Shown in pieces: positions 1 to 10,099 of a stretch of 64,000 bases of DNA; position 1 is the stretch's first letter, and each line of letters starts with the position of its first letter. The DNA is from Agapanthus africanus (taxonomy: Eukaryota; Streptophyta; Magnoliopsida; Asparagales; Amaryllidaceae), in the NCBI GenBank assembly GCA_030015575.1, contig JASDDO010000001.1:513231772-513295771 (forward strand). The letters are read 5' to 3'. The translations under genes were made by a program, and so were the position numbers. A model generated the notes under the pieces. That model ran no database searches and was not told the origin of the DNA. It saw only the letters and a list, made by a program, of their open reading frames with translations.

Positions 1-1243
1 TGATCCGGTCATGCGCACATAACCGACTGGTATCATTAGTAACATCTTATCGAATCAACACTTGATCCGATAACCCGGCTATATCGCATATAACCGATCA
101 ATGTCACATCGCGAGAATCGAATACAGTATCACATACTCGTATTATTCTCGGTCCCGCACATATCTCATATGCGCTCCTATTTCGTTTCGCTTGAGCCAG
201 GAAACCTCTGTGTAGGACTCTAAAGACTCGTCAATACGCCGGCAGCAGATGATGATCATATCAAACACCCACAAGCCGCAAGCGGTCTGCTAAACGTAAC
301 GGCCACCCGGGTATTGAGCGATCTGAAGATCGACGAGCAAGCCCGCTCACACTCCAGTGAATCCGACCAGTAACACTACCGTACAGTCCGGTCTGATCGT
401 CTGATATGTCGCATATCTCGCCTAGGGGTGGTAAACGTCAGACCCCAATAGCTCAATAAGTCGTGTCGATATGAGGTCTATAACTGTTCGAGAAACTACT
501 GGTAACACTTACCAGTAAATCTCAGCAACCCTGGCCAGGGATTTCCTGTTATAGCCAATCGAACACAGCGCAACATCAACCCCCTATACAGGGAGAGACG
601 AATCCCCTCCTATCGCTCATTGCCTCCATGTGACTCGGGACTGTACCCAAAAACCACCGTTTTGCACGCCCTCTTGGACGTGGTAAGATGGAAATCAAAG
701 CACAGTGGGAACCACACAAGACTCTATGACGATCTCGGGTCAACAGACTACTCTGTACCAGTGTCACCAGAGAACTGCCATCTGACGTGAGGTATAATAC
801 CATCTGGGAGTTCTCGGCGAGTCCGTCCAGTGTACCCAGTCTCTACTGAGCACCCGTATATCATCTCTGATGTCAAACACCGATGGATATGGGATCATCC
901 ATCGCCCATCTATATGGGTCGAGAAGGTACACGCTAGTCTACTCTGGTATATCGATGCCCCGTCTCGATACACCCACGACTAGGGACTTTGAAGGATGTA
1001 CTTATGGACTACCATGTCCCCACTAGTATGATCCGCATCATAGTCGAGGTAGTCAAGTACAGATCCTAAGGGCTTTACCAACATGTAACAGAGAGACAAT
1101 CAGTATACACGTTAAGGTAAAGATCAACCAGATAGCATACTATCATGTCGAGCAAGAAAGTCCTCCCTATATATGTCCCAGCATCCACTACAATATACAT
1201 CCTATGTATAGTAATGGCCTCTAGGGCATACATATAACTAACA
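1..1243 (-). mobile_element. H1: partial copia LTR, 5' end of an Angela-like LTR
   Basis: Read on the minus strand, this begins at 1243 with TGTTAGTTAT, the same terminus as the LTRs of elements A and B. It continues through the landmark blocks seen there (CCCTAGAGGCC near the start, the TTCTCGGCGAGTC and GGGACTGTACCC regions on the plus strand, and the repeated half-sites around ACTTGATCCGATAACCCGGC). The window edge cuts it, so whether it is a solo LTR or part of a full element cannot be seen. It is clearly diverged from A and B and closer to H3. Beyond 1243 the sequence switches to the middle of a plus-strand LTR (H2), so H1 appears to be inserted into H2; the candidate duplicated site is GTTTG at 1244-1248, untestable here. 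Confidence 0.8.
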
Positions 1244-2052
1244 GTTTGATGATACTTGCTCATTAGGTTAAGTGTGAAGAATTAAACCATGGTTAAAGAG
1301 ATGATTAGGGTTTTGCCTTTTTATTTATTTATTTGTTTATTTGTTTAGAAAAGGTTTAGATGAGAATGGTGGCTTTCTTTGTCTCTTGTTGAAGTTTCTT
1401 GAAGCTTTGACAAAGTCCACCATCCTTATCTCATCCTTAACCCTGACCATTCCTTCTAACCTTAGTTTAATCTCTACACTTGACCATGGTCAAGATATGA
1501 TAAGTATTCATATTAGTTTCTTTTTTTTTAAATAAGAAACTAATGATATTCTTTCTTCTTCATCATCTTCTTCTTCATGAAAAGCTTGATGCCATCAATG
1601 GCAACTTGAGCAAAAGTGAGTAAAATCCAATTCTAAAGTGAACCCACCTCCTATTTCTTCACCCTCTACCTCTTGCCAAGTTGTTTTGGGTGTTTTCTTC
1701 ACAAGTTTCACAACTTGGTGAAGTTGGAGCTTGAACTTGCGCAACCTCGACGTAGATCATCTTCGGCACGAAGCCGACGACATTGCCCGCTCGTTTTCCC
1801 GATGAAGCCGACGATCGAGTCTAGGATTCGAGATGGACAGCGAGAGGACACCCACGTGGAGTTAAGCAAGTGGAAATCCGGATCTACAAAGGTTGTAGCA
1901 TCCTAACTTTTAGTTAAGTAGTTAACTAGTTTATCTTTTCGCCTAGACATCTAGCCGACGATCCGTAGTCTAGGGTTTCTCGGCACCATTTTTTTGAAAT
2001 TGGCATGTTCGATGCCTTGTGAGACCTCACTAGAGTGCCTAGGAAACTTTCA
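1244..2052 (+). mobile_element. H2: 3' part of a copia LTR, cut by H1
   Basis: Plus-strand LTR tail. It resembles the 3' half of the B LTR: an AT-rich block with a GATTAGGGTTTT motif, then GACGTAGATCATC near 1750, CTACAAAGGTTGTA near 1888, and the terminal stretch GAGTGCCTAGGAAACTTTCA ending at 2052. The B LTR ends in GTGCCTAGGAACCTTTCA. The first half of this LTR is missing and lies, I infer, beyond the left edge on the other side of H1. After 2052 the sequence becomes the middle of a different LTR (X), so H2 looks inserted into X. No coding sequence is seen. Confidence 0.75.
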
Positions 2053-2910
2053 GTATTTGCAATAGCGGGGTTTTCCTGTAATTTATTACGGGATCAGTTT
2101 TCTGAAGTTGCCAGTTTGCATTCCGTTCCGGCCGGTTTTCTTTTATTCCTTCTCGGCCGGACTTTTCGTTGGAGGGGGTTAATTGCAAGTTTGCAATTAA
2201 CTTTGTTGTGAGGGGCTTTCTTGCATTTGTGGTTTTTTGATGAGACTTCCATCATAATGAGATTCTATTCTAGTCTTTATCAATTGCTATTTTCTTGATG
2301 GATGTTGAAGTGAAATGGGTGTGACCATTTTATATATTTGTTTTCATTCCTTTTTCATATATACTTGGAGAGGTCTTTTTCTCTCTCCAATCTTCATTTT
2401 GAGGAATATAGGCCGGCCACTTTGGAGAGGGGTTCATGTGTGGTGTGGCATTTTTCCTTCATCATATATTTTTCCTTGCTTGCTAAAAATTCCTCAACTC
2501 TCCAAAAAGATGATTTCTCCACATACCATGGCAACTTCCATAAACCCTAAAGAGACAAGTTTCCTACACTATTCTATAGCAAGTCTTGGACGCGTCGGCT
2601 AGCCAACTTCGCGCCCGAGTTGCCTCGGTCAAGAGGCGGGAGCCCGTATACGATTCCGGCTACGTGGTGCCCTTTCCGACGAGACGATGATGGACAAAGA
2701 TTCCGCGGGAGATCGGAGTGGAGATGAAGACCGAAGGACACGGATCGCTTGGTAAAACTTCTCTACTCTTTTCTTATTTGCTAGTTGGCTAGGTTAATGG
2801 CCCGATCCGGGTGAAAAGTGCGCGGTGGTGCCGGTTGCAAGTTTTGCAAAGATTTTGTTTCCGCGTTTCCGGCGTCGGATTGACGGCCGGGGCACCCCCG
2901 CGGGCTTACA
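2053..2910 (+). mobile_element. X: 3' part of an F/G-family copia LTR, cut by H2
   Basis: This matches the tail of the G LTR (reverse complement of about 12,940-13,800): AGCGGGGTTTTCCTGTAATT near 2066, CTGAAGTTGCCAGTTTGC, the inverted TTGCAAGTTTGCAA stretch, then a CCGAAGGACACGGATCG block and the terminus CGGGCTTACA at 2910, matching the AGACTTACA terminus of F. It starts abruptly at 2053 next to the H2 terminus. At 2911 the sequence becomes the middle of the minus-strand LTR H3, so X is inferred to be inserted in H3. Confidence 0.75.
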
Positions 2911-4585
2911 TTAACCAAAATAAATAATCAAGTGAAGTCTATCATGTTGAAACCATAGATGAGTAAACCATTGTAAAGACTAAACTAGAGTTTAGGTTGA
3001 TAGTTAGGTCAAAGAACAAAACAAAATGGTTAGACTTTTTCAAAGATGCTAAAAAGCTTCAAGCATAAAACAAAGAAAGCCACCATTTTATTTTTGCCAA
3101 AATAAATAAAACAAATAAAACCCTAACCATTAACCTAAACATGGTGTAAGTCATACACACACCCAAGTTTGCATGTATCATCAATCATGATACAAACTAA
3201 TGCACAAACATATATCATATATACAACTTGTGCACATCAAGTTAGAAAATCAATCTTAAGTGAACAAATACTAGTTAATGTAAAGTAATATATCAAATAT
3301 ATAATTATACATTAAATCATTAAATCAATACTTGATTTAATGATCCGGTCATATCGCATATAACCGACTAATATGTAGTGTAATATATCGAATCAACACT
3401 TGATTCGGTAACCCGGCTATATCACATATAACCATCTAATGATACAAATCGCGAGAATAGAATACAGTATCACATACTGGTATTATTCTCGGTCCCGCAC
3501 ATATCTCATATGCTCTCCTAATTCGTTTCGCTTGATCCAGGATACCCCTGTATAGGACTCTAAAGACTCGTCAATACGCCGGCAGTAGGTGATGATCATA
3601 TTAAACACCCACAAGCCGCAAGCGGTCTGCTAAACGTAACGGCCACCCGGGTATTGAGCGATTAGAAGATCAACAAGCAAGCCCGCTCACACTCCTGTGA
3701 TTCCAACCAGTAACACATACCGCACAGTCCGGTCTGTTCGTCTGATATGTTGCATATGTCGCCTAGGGGTGGTAAACGTCAGACCCTAGTAGCTTGATAA
3801 GTCATGCCAATGTAAGGTCCATAATAAGCACGAAACTACTGATAACACTTACCAGTAAATCAGTGCAACCCTGGCCAGGGATTTCCAATTATGGCCAGTC
3901 GAGCATAGCGCAACATCAACCCCCAATACCGGGAGAGACGAATCCCCTCCTATCGCTCATTGCCTCCTTGTGAATCGGGACTGTACCCAAAAACCACCTG
4001 TTTGCACGACTCAATAGAGCCGTGGTAGGGTGGAAATCAAAGCGCAGTGGGAGACACACAAGACTCTATGACGACCTCGGGTCAACAGACTAAGTTGTAC
4101 CAGTGTTACCAGAGAACTGCCATCTGACGTGAGGTATAATACCATCTGGGAGTTCTCGGCGAGTCCGTTCAGTGTACCCAGTCACCACTGAGCACCCGCA
4201 TACCATCTCTGATGTCAAACACCAATGGATATGGGATCATCCCTCGCCCATCACATGGGTCGAGAAGATATACACTAGTCTACTCTGGAATATCGATGCC
4301 CCGTCTCGATATTCCCATGACTAGAAACATTGAAGGATGTACTCACTGACTACCCAGGCCCCACTAGTATGATCTGCATCATAGTCCTGGAAGTCGAGTA
4401 CACATCCTAAGGGATTTATCAACATGTAAATAGAGAGACAGCAAGTATACATGTTAAGATAAAGAGCAACCAGATAGCGTACTATCATGTCGAGCAAGAA
4501 AGTCCTACCTATATATGTCCCAGCATCCACTACAATATACATCCCATGTACAGTAATGGCCTTTAGGGAATACATATAACTAACA
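2911..4585 (-). mobile_element. H3: 5' part of an Angela-like copia LTR, cut by X
   Basis: On the minus strand it starts at 4585 with TGTTAGTTAT and runs through the same landmark blocks as H1, A and B. It stops in mid-LTR at 2911 where X begins. A minus-strand frame at its head (about 4,321-4,585) is hydrophobic and also open in several sister LTRs; I regard that as a by-product of shared sequence. Right of 4585 the sequence is gypsy gag-like (J1), so H3 is inferred to be inserted in J1. The rest of this LTR and any internal region are outside the window. Confidence 0.78.
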
Positions 4586-5733
4586 TCCTCTTTCCCGGAA
4601 TCCATGTAGATGGTGTGCACCACCATGTCCCCAGACTTAGAGCGTCTGGGTTCAGTGCCCTTGGGATTCATAGCAGGCATAGGGATCTTCTCCGGCCTTC
4701 TCCTTTTATGGGCGGTCGAAGTTGAGGGGCTGTAATAGGCATCTCTGCAGGCAACACCTTCCGTAGCATAGCGGCGGGATGGTCCTCCTCTTGCCGAACT
4801 TTCATTATCTTCTGTTGGCAGGGGTAGTCTTTGTCGACCACAGATCTTGGACTCTCTGCCAGACTTTATGAATTTTGGAAGATAGACGCTGAGGGGGCTA
4901 TTCCAACTTCATCTTTATGACGTTCTCCACAGGTGGAGGGAACCTTTTCAATATATTAGTTGGAGAGTTCTTGCGGACCCTCCTGAGTGGTTCAAAATTA
5001 TTCCCAGTTGGAACAGCAACATCGACTTCCACCGTTGGAGCTGGTGGGGTAAGTCCAGAGGGGGAACTGCCCCCAGCTTTCCTCACTCAGCGCCAGCAGC
5101 GACGTCGAGTATGTCGTGCGGCCGGGACCACCTCTGTTGTCAGGGTAGCTTCATCATGCCCCCTGATCTGATGAAAAGTTGTTGTCGGCGTCAGCCTCTC
5201 GAAGACAGACGTCTGCTGAGGGGGAATAGTCAATCTCGCGAAAGCCGACTTTTGGGCAGGGGAAGCGCTTGTAATGACCTCACCCAAAGCAGTAATTGTG
5301 ACGTCCCGTCTTGCAAAGACCGACCCCTTAGCAGGAGATGCCCCTCTGGTGACTTCGTTTACTGGAGCTGGAATGCTATCCGCTTCGGGATAACTCCTTC
5401 GGGTATTGCAGGCTTCTTCATGGGCCCATTTGAGCTTTGGCCTAGTCTGTTGAAGACTGAGGCACTGGGCTTGGACGACCCGTTGAGAGGGGTCGTGGTA
5501 GTTGTAAGTCGATCAAAGACCGACTTCTTCGGAGCTTCCTGTGATGGCGCTGGAGCGTTGAAGCTTGTCGGTGGGATCATGGTCCCAAAGAATAGTCTAG
5601 TGGTGGCCTGAGTCACCTGTTCCACTGGCATTGTGAAGATGGAGGCCGCTTGGGGCCCGTAGGTTACTCCTCCGGATGGGGCAGAGCGAGAGTTGTTGTT
5701 GCAGTTTGTATAGTTAGAAGCCATCGACGTCAT
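4586..5733 (-). pseudogene. J1 gag-like remnant with SVFDRL-type repeats
   Basis: Minus-strand reading frames run from an ATG at 5731-5733 to the H3 junction, in at least two frames (5,359-5,733; then 5,087-5,287 and 4,898-5,086; then about 4,586-4,680). The first 124 residues include GGVTYGPQAASIFTMP, then KKSVFDRL and SASVFNRLG. The later pieces carry KSAFARL and TSVFERL. Repeated S-V-F-x-R-L units near the start of the internal region are, from general knowledge, common in the gag of plant Ty3/gypsy elements; I cannot place the lineage firmly. The frame changes and stops show that it is dead, and H3 interrupts it. The plus-strand open frame at 5,111-5,611 is its shadow. No protease or reverse transcriptase of J1 is in the window. 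Confidence 0.6.
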
Positions 5734-5877
5734 CTTCTTTTCTGCATGGAGTAAGACACCAAATCTTAGTACCTAGAATCCATGGGCAATCTTAGCAGAC
5801 CACGATTCGTTCGCGAAACACGACACACGAAGTGTGGAGTGGAAAGAGGAAAAGGTCCTACCGGGCGTGCCAGAATC
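5734..5877 (-). promoter_or_regulatory. J1 leader and probable primer-binding site
   Basis: On the minus strand the LTR ends in AACA, then five bases, then TGGCACGCCCGGTAGGACC (5,854-5,872 read in reverse). The same arrangement recurs in J2 (8,937-8,955) with two base differences. Position and conservation fit a tRNA primer-binding site. I have not matched it to a particular tRNA. About 120 bases of leader separate it from the gag ATG. Confidence 0.6.
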
Positions 5878-6400
5878 TGTTCTCCGCCGAAAACTGGGAA
5901 GACAAACGTCTTGACTGAATTTGGGGGAAGATGCTATTTGGTTTTATCTGTCCACCTCTCCGAAGAAGCCAAGTTGATTTATGGCACCATATACCGGAGG
6001 TTTAGACAGATGCGGCCGTTGTAACAGACTTCGTCAGATTCCTCCTCGTGTACGAGGGGTTTTTGATTGTGGGGACGCTCTTCCCTGCAGGCACAAGCTC
6101 CTGCAGTTAATTACGCTACCGCATAGCGGTAACCACTTTCTCCTTATCCAGATGGTCACTTCGTGTCATGTGTGTTTGTTTTATTTTTGGTTGCCCGTGG
6201 ATTGTATACGGAGGCTAATTTATGTTGTCGCCCGTAGGGCGTGGATTAGTCCAAATCCGTATTTTCTTAGATTTGGATTTAGGTTGGTTTAAGGATCGTT
6301 AATCTTGTTTTAGATTAAGATCAACTTAAATACTTGTTAAGGATACGTTAGTCTAATTTTAGACTAAAATCTACTTAACAAGATTTTCTTTAGTTCAAAG

Positions 6401-6880
6401 GGATATTGCGGTCCATTGGGTTTAATGACATCATAGTCTATGGAGTTTAAAGACATCATAGTCTATGGGGTTTAAAGACATCATAGTCTGTAGGATTTAG
6501 TTTAGGGACGTTGCGGTCCATTGGGTTTAAGGACATCGTAGTCCATGAGTCTAAGGACCTCATAGTCATGGAGTTTAAAGACATCATAGTCTATAGGATT
6601 TAGTTTAGGGACGTTGCGGTCCATTGGGTTTAAGGACATCGTAGTCCATAAGTTTAAGGACCTCATAATCCATGGAGTTTAAAGACATCATAGTCTGTAA
6701 GGTTTAGTTTAGGGACGTTGCGGTCCATTAGGTTTAAGGACATCGTAGTCCATGAGTTTAAGGACTTCATAGTCCATAGGGTTTAAAGACATTATGGTCT
6801 GTAGGATTTAGTTTAGGGACGTTGCAGTCCATTGGGTTTAAGGACATTATAGTCCAAGAGTTTAAGGACCTCATAGTCCA
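6401..6880. repeat. Tandem array of 19 short dyads in a four-unit higher-order repeat
   Basis: Units of about 24-30 bp, most containing RGAC-N6-GTCY, for example GGACATCGTAGTCC or AGACATCATAGTCT. From 6506 the units form a repeating set of four (GGACGTTGCGGTCC, GGACATCGTAGTCC, GGACCTCATAGTCC, AGACATCATAGTCT). Set starts at 6506, 6609, 6713 and 6817 give a period of 103-104 bp; the last set is incomplete. The outer base pair changes together (GGAC with GTCC, AGAC with GTCT). Confidence 0.9.
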
Positions 6881-7259
6881 CAGAGTTTCTGATTGTAGAG
6901 ACCCGCCACCTCTTTGAAGACATTGAAGAATTACAACAACATATATCAGAGGTGTGAAGAGATGTACCCTTGAACCAATATTGGTTGGGAGATATGTAGT
7001 CATGTTTGGGACTAAGACCAATTAGAAAGATTGTGAGCACATGGGCTCGGTTAAAGGGACTTATTGCCAACTTGGGCTTATTCTACTCATTTTGAATAAA
7101 ATGTTGAACATTTGTTTGGGCTCAGCCCCTTTTTATTCAATAATACTGAGCATTGATTTGGGTTCTGACACCCCTTTTTATTTTTGTATTTTATTGAGTG
7201 TTGAACATTTTTTATGGTGCCGGGGCCTTATTTAAAGAGCGCTTTGTAATTCCTTAGCG

Positions 7260-7567
7260 CCCATGTGAGGAGCACATGGAGCGCCTGGCGCTGAGCGCCA
7301 TACTTGGAGCACTACGGCGCTTCTTATAAAAGGGCGCCCACGTGAGAAGCACGTGGAGCGCTTGGCGCTGAACGCCAGACTTGGAGTGCTACAGCGCTTC
7401 TTATAAAAGGGCACCCACATGAGGAGCACATGGAGCGCTTGGCGCTGAGCACCAGGCTTGGAGCGCTACGGCACTTCTTATAAAAGGGTGCCCACGTGAG
7501 GAGCACATGGAGTGCTTGGCACTGAGCGCCAGACTTGGAGCGCTAGGCGCTTCCTTTAAATTGGAGT
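7260..7567. repeat. Four tandem 77-bp GC-rich repeats with CACGTG-type dyads
   Basis: Copies start at about 7260, 7337, 7414 and 7491. Each contains a CACRTG-N5-CACRTG pair (for example CACGTGAGAAGCACGTGG), a TGGCGCTGAGCGCCA-type dyad, and the first three end with a TTCTTATAAAAGG box. CACGTG is the core of the plant G-box bound by bHLH and bZIP factors. Whether these are bound is unknown. Confidence 0.9.
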
Positions 7568-7589
7568 GCTAAGGCGCTTCTTTGGAAGC

Positions 7590-8290
7590 TATGATCAGTT
7601 CTGTGGTCTGAGAATTAAATTCTCGGTTTATAAAAGACTTTGTCTTATGGATCTAAGAACCGAGTTCTTCTTTTATGAGGAGATGCTATGATCTCTTTTG
7701 TTTTTATTTATGGGAGACTTTGTCTCATGGATCTGTGATCTTAAAAAGAACTAAGTTCTTCTGATGTGAGGGTTAAACACTCAAATATGGAGGATATGCC
7801 ATGATCTCTCTTCTTGCTATTTTCCTTAAGATGAAATTGCTCTCGTCCTTGAAGTTCCTTGAAACTTATGGGGAGGTTCTTCTTTTTTTCTTCTTTCGAT
7901 TTGAAAACATATGGGGAGGTTCCTCTGTACAAGACTTGAAGTGTTGGGTCCTTTATATAGGGGAGGCTGATTTGTTGAATCGGTTAAGGAAATCTCTCAT
8001 TGAGTGATTTCTAATTGATTTGAGGATGTTTCCTATCATTGGATCTTTGATCCAAGGGTTTCTGTTTTACAGAAAACATCTTTCTTGATTTTAGCAAGAT
8101 CGGGGAAATATTTTCCTATACATAAACTTATTAGGTATCTTGATGATTTTTTAATCACCACGTGCTCTGATTTACAGAGCATAATCTTTCTTGTTTGGAA
8201 AGATTTGAGGAGTATTTCCTCAACAGAATTTAATTCTGTAATTTGATAATTTATCATCTTCGTTGGATGTTTGATCCAATGGTGGAGAAC
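7590..8290. repeat. Dense run of tiny inverted repeats (J1 LTR)
   Basis: Consecutive stem-short loop-stem words fill this AT-rich block: GAGAATTAAATTCTC, AAGACTTTGTCTTA, GAGACTTTGTCTC, AAGAACTAAGTTCTT, TTGGATCTTTGATCCAA, TTCTGTTTTACAGAA, GCTCTGATTTACAGAGC, ATCTTTCTTGTTTGGAAAGAT-like, ACAGAATTTAATTCTGT, TTGGATGTTTGATCCAA. Arms are 4-8 bp and loops mostly 3-6 nt. No coding sequence is visible. Confidence 0.85.
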
Positions 8291-8299
8291 ATTTAGTTC

Positions 8300-8620
8300 T
8301 AGCGCTGGTGCTCTCGTGCTTTGCACGTGAGGCGCTGCCTCAGAGTCTTTGACTCATGGCGCTGGCGCTCTTGGCGCAGGCGCTTTCGTGCTTTGCACGT
8401 AAGGCGCTGCCTCAGAGTCTTTGACTCTTAGCGCTGGCGCTCTTGGCCCTGGCTCTCTCGAGCTTTGCATGTGAGGCGCTGCCTCAGAGTCTTTGACTCA
8501 TGGCGATGGCGCTCTCGTGCTTTGCATGTAAGGCGCAGCCTCAGAGTCTTTGACTCTTAGCGCTGGCGCTCTTGGCGCCAGCGCTCTCATGCTTTGTACG
8601 TGAGACGCTGTCTCAATTCA
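8300..8620. repeat. GC-rich tandem repeats, about 60-73 bp
   Basis: Four to five copies of a block with GTGCTTTGCAC, GCGCTGCCTCAGAG and GAGTCTTTGACTC. The GCCTCAGAG word recurs at about 8337, 8410, 8479 and 8538, so the period varies from 59 to 73 bp. Each block again contains small dyads (GTGC-TTT-GCAC, GAGTC-TTT-GACTC). Confidence 0.85.
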
Positions 8621-8668
8621 AATTTCAAATTTTGAACAGAGCTTTGCTCTCATTATTGGGGGGAAACA

Positions 8669-8809
8669 GGTCCCAAAGAACAGTCCAGTGGTGGCTTGAG
8701 GCACCTGCCCCACTGGCATTGTAAAGATGGGGGCCTCTTGGGGCCCATAAGTCACTCCTCCATTTGGGGTAGAGCGAAATTTGCTGTTGCAGGTAAACTT
8801 AGAAGCCAT
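8669..8809 (-). pseudogene. J2 gag-like N-terminal remnant
   Basis: Minus-strand frame from an ATG at 8807-8809: MASKFTCNSKFRSTPNGG, then VTYGPQEAPIFTMPVGQV and a LFFGT motif. It aligns residue by residue with the start of the J1 gag remnant. The match stops exactly where the J1 LTR begins (8668), so J1 split this gag. The 63-residue open frame continuing to 8618 is a chimera with LTR sequence. The remainder of J2 would lie left of J1, outside the window. Confidence 0.6.
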
Positions 8810-8960
8810 CGATCTTCTTCACTTCTGCATAGGAGCAAGACACCAAATCTTAGTACCTCGAATACAGGGGCAACCATAGCAAACCGCGATTTGTTCATGA
8901 ACACGACACATGAAGTGCAGATTGGAAAGAGGAAAAGGTCCCACTGGGCGTGCCAGAATC
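8810..8960 (-). promoter_or_regulatory. J2 leader and probable primer-binding site
   Basis: Reverse complement of 8,937-8,955 is TGGCACGCCCAGTGGGACC, five bases from the LTR end, exactly as in J1. The leader to the gag ATG is about 130 bases and is similar in sequence to that of J1. Confidence 0.6.
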
Positions 8961-9530
8961 TGTTTACGGCCGAAAATTGAAGACGAATCCGGGATGGATC
9001 TTCTTGCCAGAATTTGGGGGCAGATGCTATTTGGATTTATCCGTCCACCTTCCCGAAGATTCCAAGTTGATTTATGGCACCGTGCATCGGAGGTTTGGAC
9101 GTATGCGGCCGTTGTAGCAGACTTCGTCAGATTCCCCTTCGTTGGGAGGGGTTTTTTGATTGTGGGGACGCTCTTCCCTGCAGGCGCAAGCTTCTGCAGT
9201 TAATTACGTTACCGCATCGTGGTAACCACTTTCTCCTACTCCAGAAGGTCACTTCATGTCGTGTGTGTTTGTGTTTGTTTTGGTTACCCGTGGATTATAT
9301 ACGGAGACTAATTTATGCTGTCGCCCGTAGGGCGTGGATTAGTCCAAATCCGCATATTCTTATATTGAGGTTTGGGTTGGTTTAAGTATCGTTAATCTCG
9401 TTTGAGATTAAGATCAACTTAAATATTTTTTAGGACACGATAGTCTAATTTTAGACTAAGATCTACTCAATAGGATTAGGATCATTTAGATCCAACAAAA
9501 GAGCATTTGGGCTCTATTGTTTTAGTTTAA

Positions 9531-9761
9531 GGACGTTTTCGGTCCATAGCTAGTTTAAGGACGTTACGGTCCGTTGTTAGTTTAAGGACGTTTCGTTCCA
9601 TAGCTAGTTTAAGGACGTTACGATCCGTTGTTAGTTTAAGGACGTTTTCGGTCCATAGTTAGTTTAAGGACGTTACGGTCCGTTGTTAGTTTAAGGACAT
9701 TTCGTTCCATAGCTAGTTTAAGGACGTTGCGGTCCGTTTTAGTTTAAGGACGTTACGGTCC
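9531..9761. repeat. Tandem array of nine 27-bp dyad units (J2 LTR)
   Basis: Nine copies of TTTAAGGACGTTACGGTCCG-like units, period about 27 bp, alternating two subtypes (GGACGTTTTCGGTCC and GGACGTTACGGTCC). It occupies the same place in the LTR as the J1 array at 6,401-6,880 but has a different unit length and no 104-bp set. Confidence 0.9.
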
Positions 9762-10099
9762 ATTGGGATGTGCTCATCAGTTTGGGGGTGCACCAAAGAG
9801 TTGTTGGTTGTCGGGACCCTCCACCTCTCTGAATATGTTGAAGAATTACAACGACATGTATCAGAGGTGTGGAGAGATATACCCTTGAACCAAATTCCAA
9901 ATTGAGGGGAGAGATTATGGTAGACCATCTAAGAATCATTAGTCATTTTTGGGAGACTAGGATTAACTTAGGAGATGTGTGATGGACATCGTTCTGGTTA
10001 ATTAGTTTGGGAAGTCATGAGTATAGAGGCTCAGTCTATTTGGAGATCCAAGACGTTTTAATCTCAAGAAGACTTAGCTAATTTGAAGATGAAGTTGGC

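Larger units (their letters stand above)
5878..8668 (-). mobile_element. J1 5' LTR, 2.8 kb, rich in internal inverted repeats
   Basis: Bounded by TGTTTCCCCC (minus-strand start, 8668) and ...GAACA next to the primer site (5878). J2 carries a matching LTR of nearly equal length (8,961-11,797). The order in both is: a conserved 450-bp block next to the primer site, a short-unit tandem array, a linker containing ATATCAGAGGTGTG-like sequence, a GC- and CACGTG-rich array, an AT-rich run of tiny dyads, and a second GC- or CACGTG-rich block. Right of 8668 lies the gag region of J2, so J1 is inserted in J2. The left-hand partner LTR is outside the window. Confidence 0.7.

Noticed and set aside
5111-5611. 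Plus-strand open frame of 166 codons over the J1 gag region
   Set aside because: It is opposite a minus-strand frame with clear SVFDRL repeats and homology to J2; the plus-strand product has no recognisable motif.
6401-9761. CRISPR-like arrays (short repeats with short spacers)
   Set aside because: Units are tandem repeats with no unique spacers, inside plant LTRs.
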